DNA of 64,000 nt from Cutaneotrichosporon cavernicola (taxonomy: Eukaryota; Basidiomycota; Tremellomycetes; Trichosporonales; Trichosporonaceae), in the NCBI RefSeq assembly GCF_030864355.1, contig NC_083399.1, positions 62,001 to 126,000 on the forward strand, given 5' to 3'. The first letter of the stretch is position 1. Each line of letters starts with the position of its first letter. The notes below the pieces were generated by a model. That model worked only from the letters and a program-made list of their open reading frames with translations. It had not been told where the DNA came from and made no database searches. The position numbers and the translations under genes were made by a program. Below, piece by piece: positions 55,343 to 64,000 of this stretch.

Positions 55343-58193
55343 ATGGTCGCGGACGACCCGTTCCATGAGCCTTCGAGTGAGGCCGAGCGCAAAATCGCCA
55401 CCCCCATCTTGCGGATCACAAGCGAGGCCGACCTGGACGGACCCACACCTCCTCCAGCTGCTGTGGTGGCTGATACGTCCGGCCCTAGAACCCCGCGAAG
55501 AGTACAATGGTCTTCGGATCACATTGTCAATCTCCCTCTGGAACCGCTGGAAGCAACGTCCACCCACGAGTCACTCAGCCACTCCAACCTGAGCGAGGTG
55601 AATGATGCGCTGGAGCGATTCCGCCACCGCCGCGACATGAGCGCATCTAGCGCCCCCTCCTCGTCTAGCGATCACCAGCGACATATACACCACGACGAGG
55701 ACTATGATTACCGCCTCGACCGGCCAGACGAGGACGGCGATGAGGAACGGCGGTACGAGGACAAGTTGCTCGGTGAGGGCATCAACGACCATATTGGGCA
55801 GTACGTCGCGCCTGGCGAGACGGACGGACTACCCTCTCCTCCACAGAAGATGGAGGGCGAACCTCGTCATACGAATACGTGGAGTGTGCTCAGGCGGCGC
55901 GTTCTGCGGGGTAGCGTTCGACAAACGGAGGGTAGGCACGGGATGATGGGACGGAACTCCCGCGGCGAGGGAGAGGCCCAACGCGAGAGCGGACGCTCGA
56001 GTGATGAGGAGACCGATATTACACCGTTGAATGACCGGAGTAAGCAGGGGAATGACAAGGTCCCGATCCCAGGATCAGTCCTGTCGTCCCTCCTCGCACT
56101 TTATGGGCGACACACCGATTCGGGCCTGTCAAGCCACGCCACGACCGACGATAACACCCCGATCCCGAGCGATGACAGTGACCCCGAATCCAGAGCCCCC
56201 TCGCGGAGATCTCACGAGGGGAACGGCTCGACCCGCTCACCAACAAGCCGGGGATTCAAGGGCAAATTTCAGCGCACAGCGCACACGTTGATGAGTGACC
56301 GACCCAAGGCTGCGCGCTCTGATGCGGGGGTGTTTGGCGCGCTTGTCGGTGCGACTGGCGGTTTGGCGGCCAGCGCGGCGCCCAACTCGACCACCCTGGT
56401 TCCGGCTGCCAAACGCTCCGGATACCATGTCACGCGATACAGTTTACCTGGTACTCCGCATCATTTGAGCCCGCCACGCACGCCAAGTGGGTCGCGCCCA
56501 TCAAGTCTGTTCTCGAATACGGTGGTCATGGACGACAGGCCAGAGCTTTCATCGAGGAGCACGGACAACTTGGTCATGATGGAGAAGAGCAAGAGCAGCC
56601 AGTCGCTCAAGGACGGAATGCTGAATGCGGCCCACAAGTGGATCAAGACGCCGGCTGGGTTACGCACACCCACCGAGGAGGAGCGCAGACGCAAGGAGTG
56701 GGAGGGGGAGAAGCGGCGGCGAAAAAAGGCCAAAGAACGGCGCAGGAAACAGGAAGTGTTTATCGTTCAGCACGTGGCTGAGATATTGGCACGGCAACAG
56801 TTCCTCCTCAAGCTCGCTCGCGCGCTCATGATGTTTGGCAGCCCAACCCACCGCCTCGAAACGCAGATCCAGGCGACGGCACGCGTGTTGGAGATGAACG
56901 TCCAGGTCGTGTATTTGCCCGGCACGATGCTGGTCTCGTTTGGCGACGACGCAACGCATACCTCGGAAACCAAGTTTTTGAAACAAACAACCGGCCTCGA
57001 CTTGGGCAAGTTACACGTCGTCCACGGGGTATACTGGAACGTCGTGCACGATCGCTGTAATGTCGAGGACGCAAGTCGTGACCTCGACGCACTCATGCTC
57101 AGCAAGCCCCAGTATTCGGGATGGCAGATTGTCATCATCTCGATGATGTGTTCGGCGTTTATCGCCGTGCCGGCATTCAACGCCAGTTTTATCGATGCGC
57201 TCATCTGCGCTGCGCTCGGTGGAATTCTTGCCCTCGTCCAAATGCTCGCGGCCATGAACGACATGTTCAGCAACGTCTTTGAGATTGTCATTGCCACGCT
57301 GATTAGTTTTGTGGCTGCAGTGCTTTCCGACACGAACAAGTTTTGCTATACTGCCCTCGTGTCTGGTGGTGTCGTCCTCATTTTACCGGGTTTCATTGTC
57401 CTCACCGGCGCGCTCGAGCTCGCGTCCCGCAACATGACGGCGGGATCGGTCCGCATCGGTTACGCAGTCATATACTCGCTCTTCCTTGGATTCGGTATCT
57501 CGATGGGCGGCGAGATCTACTTTCGGATCAGGCATAGGGGGATCAAGAACGCCGCCGACTATACGTGCGAGGCGACCCATGTTGCCGGTGCACCATGGTA
57601 CATGTCCACGCCGAGTGGATATTGGCGTAAGATTACTTTGTTAACAACAGCTGACGACAGAATTCCTCTGCGTTCCAATGTACGCTCTCTGTCTGTCGCT
57701 GCGTAATGGTCAACCGCTATTGCGCAAGGAGACGCTCGTGATGATGGTGGTGGCCAGTGCCGGGTGGAGTGCAAACCGGTTCACCATGCCCGTGTTCGAG
57801 AATCGCGCAGACATTACGTCGGCCATAGGCTCGTTCTGTGTCGGCATCATCGGTAACGTGTACGGCCGGTTCAACCACGGCTCAAGTTTCCCCGTCATGG
57901 TCACGGGCATCCTCATGCAGCTGCCCTCTGGGTGAGTTGAGGTGGGGTGTGAAGTTGCTGACCCCAGTTTATCGCAGGGCGGCCTGTTCTCGTTTGCGGC
58001 GGCCGGTCAGGCAATCAGTGAGAGTAATGGCACGACGGGGACCACGACGGCTCAGTACTCCCAAGGCTTCCAAGTCGCTGAGCAGCTCGTATCCGTCTCA
58101 ATCGGCCTCACTGTCGGTCTATTCGTCGCAGCGGTCGTGACGCACCCTCTCGGCGGCAGTCGGCGCCGCGGCGGGGGCATCTTCTCCTTCTAA
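55343..58193 (+). CDS. ThrE-family membrane protein, Prm10-like
   Basis: Exons 55343-57626, 57661-57931 and 57968-58193, introns of 34 and 36 nt; 926 residues. The first ~450 residues are hydrophilic, acidic and Ser-rich with a basic region (RRRKKAKERRRKQ). From about 470 the conserved ThrE/DUF1212 domain begins: FLLKLARALMMFGSPTHRLE, VYLPGTMLVSFGD. About ten hydrophobic segments follow from residue ~590 (GWQIVIISMMCSAFIAVPAF, then GGVVLILPGFIVLTGALELAS) and a second half in exons 2-3 (NRADITSAIGSFCVGIIGN). Bacterial ThrE exports threonine; the yeast relatives, such as Prm10 (pheromone-regulated membrane protein 10), have no proven substrate. The C-terminus ends RRRGGGIFSF. Confidence 0.88.
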
Positions 58194-59005
58194 GCGCTGT
58201 GGGAGGAACGGATGGAGGTTGGCATTAAAGAGGACTGGCGAGGTCCACGTGGACGTCGGTTCCGGACAATAGACGTACCATAGATTCATCGAAACGAGCC
58301 GGTTGCGTAGGATCCACTGTAGCCAGGACATGTATCATATATGCACAAGAGGGGTCGGAATGAGATCTCGCCTCGCGTTCGCGATTGAAACGCACGCGCG
58401 CGCGTCACCTCGATGGACCCCAACTCTCGATCAGGTCCACTGCCCGCTGTGCGGCCACGCGCGCGGATTAGGTTTGGGAAAGGTCGCGCCGACTTGCGGG
58501 ACACGGGTTAGAACCCGAGAACAGAAACGGAAGAAAACAACGCGCGTGTCACGATGTGACCAAGCTTCACCCGTGCTGTTCCGGGAGCCAGTATCCTCAA
58601 CACATTCCCGGACGCGTCAGGCTGAACGCACGCAAAGCAAAGCACAAAGCAAGGGATGAGTAAGGTCCTATGGGACCCAGCCAGACCCCCGTTTTTGTCT
58701 CGCCTTCCATCAGTTGGATGCGTGACACTTGCTGTTGACGACGCCTGTTTCAACTTCTTTGCCCCTGATGTCGCGTGGTGTGGCGGCAGTTGCCAAAGCT
58801 ACGACGCACAAATGCATCATACCAAAAAAGACCCTTCAGGAAGGAATTACGATGGCCAGCCATGCAGTGAAGTAAAACAATGAATCGCGCCTGCCTACGC
58901 GATATGAGAGGAGGGGGGCTGTGGGTATGAGAAGTAGGAGATGTATGGTTCGCGCAAATAGTGTCCGTCGTGAAGGCGAGGCCTCGCCTTCTAGCCAAGT
59001 ATCGC
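58194..59005. other. convergent 3' region, nothing supported
   Basis: About 800 bases between convergent 3' ends. A short perfect palindrome CGGGTTAGAACCCG occurs near 58504, possibly part of a transcription end signal. No gene. Confidence 0.45.
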
Positions 59006-62000
59006 CTAGTGGTACTCGTTGAACTCAAGCGAATTGCCCTGTAACGTCGGTTGGGAGATCATTGTCTTCTGCACCGAGCGACGCTGGGGCCGCTGCGACA
59101 TGCGAGGAGACGATGGCCCAGACCGAGCGTACATGTCGTCGAAGGGGTTCTGGCTCGAGCGCTGAGCACCCTGCGAGGTCGACCCGTGGCCGCCCTGTCC
59201 GCCAAAGCCAGTCGTCTGGAACCAAGAGGTGCCAAAGACAGAGTTGACGTACGAGGTTGGCGATTGGTCTCCGGCGCCAGCCTGGTCGGTATAGAACGAG
59301 TCGACCTGGCGGCGGCGCATGGCCGGGTAGTTGTCAAGAGGCGAGGCGTAGAACGAGCTGGGGCGGTCGTCGATCTCGGACGCCGCGATCGAGGGCGTCG
59401 TTGAGTGGCGTCGCCCGTCATCGCTGAACGGGTTCTCGTTGCTGCGACCAGAGAACATGGACATATGCTCCGACAGACGCTTGTTGACAGCCCGCTCATT
59501 GGCGCGCTTCACGCGACGGTAGATCCAGTAGACGAGAAGGATCCAAAGCACACCACCGACGCCAACGCAGACACCGATGATGATGTTGCGCTTGCGGGCA
59601 CTCTCCTCATTAGACTTGGAGCTCGTGCTACCACGAACGGGCGAACCAGCGCCAGCGGCAGCGATGGGGTAAGAGGGATCGATCTGGGCCGCCAGCGCAC
59701 CAGCAATGCCGGGCTGGTTATAGAGCGGCGAGTTGCCTGTCGACACATAGGTCTCGAGGGTCGCAAACTGGTCCGTGGGAACCCAACCCATCCACTGAGT
59801 CCCCAGGGTCGGGTCGACGTTCGCCGGTTGGTAAGCGCGGAGCACGTACGTGACGACCTCTGACTGGGGAATATTGAGCGCATCCGCAATCAGCTTGGGG
59901 AAGAGGTTGAAGAGCTGGATCTGCGCGTCGTCGTTCTGGACAGTGAAGAGCCATGGGTAACCTTGGAGAGACAGAAGAATCGAGACCTGCGTCTTGCCCT
60001 TGACAGGGTCTCGGTCGTTTCCGGTCCCAACGTTCGGGTCGTTCGTAAGGTCACCCTGAGGGGGGATGATGTAGCTGGGAACATCGGTAGGAAGAGGCGC
60101 AGCCGTCGGAGTGTATGGCGTCGAGGGGTCGAGGGTGCGAGAGGGCTTGTCCTCCTCTTGAGTCGAGGAAGCGATAACCAGAGACGTCGCAGTGGGGGTG
60201 TAAGGGATATCCGGCTCAGAGGTCGAGGTCGTTGGTGAGGACCCGGCAGCAGACGTCGACTGCGCCGCCTCGTCACTCGAAGAAGTAGAAGCAGTCCCTT
60301 CGGTTGCGGAAGCCGCCTCTGTGGCCGGAGCCGATCCCGAGGGCACTGGCTGCTCAGAGATCGCAGGCTGTGACGGGCCGACATCCGTGCTTGAGGGACC
60401 CAGCTGCGAAGAGTCCGAGACTGGAGGCCCTGTCGGAACACCCGAGGGACTGGGAAGAACCTCTGTGCCGGATGGAGGAACACTCGTGCTGGGCTCAGGC
60501 GTCCCGTCGGTGCTTGTCGATGGGGCTACCGACGTCTCGGTGGCGGGGTCGGATGGTGCCGTAACTGACGCCGAAGGAGCCAACGTAACACCAGAGCTAA
60601 CCGGCGGCATGGCTTCGGTGGGGTTGGACGGCGCGGCCGATGGTTCAGTGGCAGGCTCGGTCGTTGGCAGCGTAACCGACGCCGGGGGAACCTCAGTGGT
60701 CGCGACAGGCGGTGCCGATGACTCGGTGGCAGACTCAGTCGGTTGGGTAACCACCGGGGGAGCCTCAGTAGTCGTGACAGGCGGTGCCACTGACTCGGTT
60801 GCAGACTCAGTCGGTTCGGTAACCACCGGGGGAGCCTCAGTGGTCGTGACAGGCGGTGCCACTGACTCGGTTGCAGACTCAGTCGGTTCGGTAACCACCG
60901 GGGGAGCCTCAGTGGTCGTGACAGGCGGTGCCAATGACTCGGTCGCAGACTCAGTCGGTTCGGTAACCACCGGGGGAGCCTCAGTAGTCGTGACAGGCGG
61001 TGCCAATGACTCGGTCGCAGACTCAGTCGGTTGGGTAATCACCGGGGGAGCCTCAGTGGTCGCGGCAGGCGGTGCCGATGACTCGGTCACAGACTCGGCC
61101 GGTGTGGTAACCGACGCCGGGGGAGCCTCAGTGGTCGCGGCAGGCGGTGCCGATGACTCGGTCACAGACTCGGTCGGTGTGGTAACCGAAGGTGGCGCCT
61201 GCGAGGTAACAGAGCTGACATCAGGCGGCGTCACAACGGTCGTCGACGGCTCAGTCGGCGACGGAGAAGGCGTAGAGATTGGTGGCGAGACAGTCGCAGC
61301 TGGGGTTTCGGCCGATGACTCGGGAGGGGGAGGAGTCGTGGTCTCTGGACCTTGCGACGGGGCAGGAGGTACAGCAGTCGGAGATTGGGACGAAGCCGGA
61401 GGTGCGACACTTGGAGACTCGGAAGAGGACTCGGAAGTAGGAGTCGCCGTCGCCGTGTCCTGCGACGAGGCTGGGGGGACGACGGTGGTAGACCCGGTCG
61501 ACGACTCAGATGGGGGAGTCGCGGTGACTGTGTCCTGCGATGAGGTAGGCTGCGAGCTTGGCAACTGCGACGAGGCCGGAGGTGTAGCAGTCAACGACTC
61601 GGTTGATGACTCGGAAGGAGTTGCGGTCGTTGAATTCTGCGACAAGGTCTGCTGGGAGTTAGACGACTGCGATGACGCCAGCGGTGTAGCCGGCGATGAC
61701 TCAGTGGACGACTCGGAAGGAGTCGCCGTGGCCTCCGATGAGGTGGGCTGGGAGCTGGGCGACTGAGACGACGCGGGGGTTGTGGCGGTCGACGACTCGG
61801 TCGATGAATCGGAAGGAGGAGGAGTCGAGGACTGCGAGCCCGATGACGAGGCTGGAGTCTGCGAACTAGAAGACTGCGAAGAGGGGGGTGGCAGCACGGA
61901 AGTCGTCGCCGAAGTGGGGGGCGCGACAGCCGAAGTCGTCGGGGCTTTCTCCGAAACAGAGGCTGAGGGCGATGGGCTCACCGGCTCGCTCGAGCTAGAA

Positions 62001-63440
62001 GTCGCAGGAGCGGACGAACTCGAAGTACCGGACACAGAGACAGAACTCGAAGGGCCTGCCGACGAGTCCGAAGGAGAAGCTGAGCCCGAGTCGGTCGATC
62101 TCTCAGTGAAGGTAGATGAGCCCAAAACCGTGGGAGGCGGGCTTGCAGGAGGTGCTGACGACGACTGCTCAGTCGACTGCGACTCTGATACCTGCGATTG
62201 AGGCGGAGACGGAACAGACTGATCCGTTGTGGCGGAGGACGACTGCTGGCTGGAAGACTGGACAGGAACAGACGCCGACTGTTCAGTCGTGGATGACCCA
62301 GTCGAGCTCGACTCCTGCGACGATGTCAGGGGAGGAGTGGAGGTTCCCTGCTCAGTGGTGGCCGAGGACGACTCAGTCGAAGAAGACTGCTGGCTGGACG
62401 GCTGGGAGCCGGGTGTCTGCCCAGTGGAAGACGCCCCCGTCACAGTGGAGCGTTCAGTCGACTGCTGAGGAGGGACCGAGGGTGACATCGACGTCTCCGT
62501 CGTAGCAGACTGCTGGGGACTGGTGGGCGCAGACTCAGAGGTGGCGGGAATGGACTCCTGAGGCGTGGACGACGACTGGCCCTGACCGGGGTTCGACTGC
62601 TCGGTGCTAGATGCCGGAGAAGACTCGGCGATGGTCGAGGAAGTGGACTGCTCCTGGGACGTCGGCTGCTCAGACGGTTGCACCGGCTGCTCTGGAGTGG
62701 TTGGCCTCTGTTCCACGGTCGAACTAGCGGACTGCTGAGGAGTGGTCGACGACTGCTCCGACGTGGACGATGACTGCTCCGACGTGGACGACGGCTGCTC
62801 CGGAGCAGTGGATGACTGCTCAGGTGCGGTGGAGGACTGCTCTGGGGACGTCGAGGACTGCTCAGGAGTGGTCGAGGACTGCTCAGGAGTGGTCGAGGTC
62901 TGCTCCTGCACAGTCGAGGTTGTGGACTGCTCAGGCGTGGCCGAGGGCTGTTGCTCCGGAGACGACGTCGACGGAGGTTGTTGCTCCTCGGTGGACGAAG
63001 AAGAAGTCTGCTCCTCCTTGGTGGGAGACGCCTCCTGCTTCTCTGTCGTCGACGACTGCACTGGAGCCTCCTCCGGCGTTGAGGAAGGTGTGGGAGGTTG
63101 GTTGTCCGCAGTAGAGGGTTCAGGGGTGGTTGCTGGCTCCTGAGAAGGGGTGGGGACCTCGGCCACGACCGATGGACTACCGTCTTCTGTCCAAGTCAGC
63201 ATCACGCAGCACGCGTAGAGTAGCCAGATGAATGATACAAGACAAGGCCAGGAACTTACGGTTTTGACGGGCGTACTTCTGGAGGAGGGAGCGGGATCGG
63301 CGGGGGTCCGGGAGCGCGCGGGCGTTTCGGACCTGTAGGTCCGCCAGAGCCACTTGCGAGAGCATCATGACAACGAGGAGGAGGACGGCCAGCAAGCGGC
63401 GGCTACCGCCCTCCTGGCGGTGACCGCGGCCAGGCGACAT
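59006..63440 (-). CDS. Msb2-like signalling mucin
   Basis: Two exons, 63440-63260 and 63186-59006 (intron 73 nt, CTGAC branch); 1453 residues. A signal peptide is clear (RRLLAVLLLVVMMLSQVALA). Residues ~62-1100 are almost pure Ser/Thr/Pro/Gln/Glu: first QSST-type repeats, later a 24-residue repeat (ESATES.APPVTTTEAPP). Next comes a folded extracellular region of about 110 residues (TQVSILLSLQGYPWLFTVQ to AAQIDPSYPIAAAG), then one membrane helix (about 1253-1276) and a 177-residue cytosolic tail with SNENPFSDDGRRHS. This is the plan of Msb2/Hkr1 mucins, which sense osmotic or surface cues upstream of MAP kinase pathways. The membrane-proximal domain resembles that of basidiomycete Msb2 proteins as I remember them; this is not proven by alignment. 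Confidence 0.75.
60670..61200 (-). repeat. 72-bp coding repeat in the mucin
   Basis: About seven copies of a 72-bp (24-codon) unit encoding ESATES[LVS]APPVTTTEAPP-type sequence. The middle four (about 60790-61040) are nearly identical at DNA level and the outer ones diverge. Such arrays change copy number between strains. Confidence 0.9.
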
Positions 63441-64000
63441 GTTCTGTTTGGGTTCTATAACTGACAGAGCTAGAGGAAGGGATCAACAAGCTCGCGCTGT
63501 GATCTACAAGAACATGCGCGCGTCGGGGGGAGAGGAGGGGGGTCGACGGGTACGAAAGCCTTTGATGCGAGTGCAAGCAAACACAAACGAGGCGGAGTGA
63601 GTGTCGATGGAGAAGGGAGGAGCGCGACGCGATCGACGTGTGTGTTTGAATGTGTATGTGGGTCGAGCGTCGGGTGTCGAGAGGATGAGGAAGGGAGAAG
63701 ACGGGATAGACGGCAAGGCGGTGGTGTGACGAGAGTCAAAGAAACAGGAATCTAAAGCCAAAGGGCAACGGGTCGAGAAGGGCAGACGAGGGTGCGCGCG
63801 CGTGAATGAACCGAGAGGAGAGGGGACGTGCCGAGCGTCGACGAATCAGTCGAGTGAACTGACGACGACTAGCGGAATGAGCGTGGGGGTTGCAGCACGG
63901 CGCGCACTCGAGGAAGATGGTATCAAGATGAAGTCGGCGGTCGAAGGAGGGGCGAGAGGGAGGGGGAGAACGGGCGGAGGATATCGGTCGATGAAAAGAG
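63441..64000. promoter_or_regulatory. upstream region of the mucin gene
   Basis: 560 bases up to the window edge. Purine-rich on the plus strand, so pyrimidine-rich in the sense of the mucin gene, as seen before other starts here. No gene. Confidence 0.45.

Noticed and set aside
58300..58560. CPLCGH...CGTR zinc-finger-like translation
   Set aside because: Only two Cys pairs by chance in a short frame between convergent gene ends, with no start or splice support.
60321..61766. 481-codon plus-strand frame inside the mucin gene
   Set aside because: Antisense of a low-complexity repeat; its sequence is the mirror of the Ser/Thr/Pro repeat and has no signal or domain.

Overview
The window is nuclear DNA of a fungus, most likely a basidiomycete yeast of the Tremellomycetes (a Trichosporonales-like species would fit). 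This is an inference from several signs: GC-rich coding sequence, intron-rich genes with very short introns (often 30-40 nt) that carry a CTGAC/CTAAC branch site a few bases before the 3' AG, and a gene set (PHO81, MSB1, an MSB2-like mucin, CBF5, GOT1, KEX1, eS17) typical of such yeasts. Exon borders were placed by hand from splice consensus, reading frame and family similarity; no alignment was run.

Layout. An MFS permease (158-1760, -) is followed by about 5 kb with no conventional gene. That stretch holds five tiny genes on the minus strand (3677-6472). They encode 34-75 residue cysteine proteins that share one architecture: CxGD-like motif, a phase-1 mini-intron, a single Cys, then CxxC. 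Next to them sits a complete Ty3/gypsy chromovirus (6964-13121) with identical 225-bp LTRs, a TGACC target duplication and one intact Gag-Pol ORF, so the insertion is recent. An MSB1/Mug8 morphogenesis gene follows (13448-17224, -), then 3.8 kb without a gene.

From 21 to 35 kb the genes are a FrnE/DsbA-type oxidoreductase (+), a 25S rRNA methyltransferase BMT6-like (-), the prohormone carboxypeptidase KEX1 (+) and PHO81 (+; SPX, ankyrins, degenerate GDPD). Short tandem repeats lie at 23.5-23.8 kb. From 35 to 43 kb there are a His-rich hypothetical protein, a single-pass Pro/Thr-rich membrane protein, a sixth intact member of the tiny-cysteine family with a decayed seventh copy, and a GATA-like zinc-finger gene.

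The last third is housekeeping: CBF5 (+), aspartyl aminopeptidase (-, with a GC-AG intron), eS17 (+, ATG-only first exon), a small conserved-looking hypothetical (+), GOT1 (-, six exons), a PRM10/ThrE-type transporter (+) and a 1453-residue MSB2-like signalling mucin (-). The genes belong to unrelated pathways and nothing suggests a co-regulated cluster, apart from the tiny-cysteine gene array. That array is the best candidate for something undescribed.
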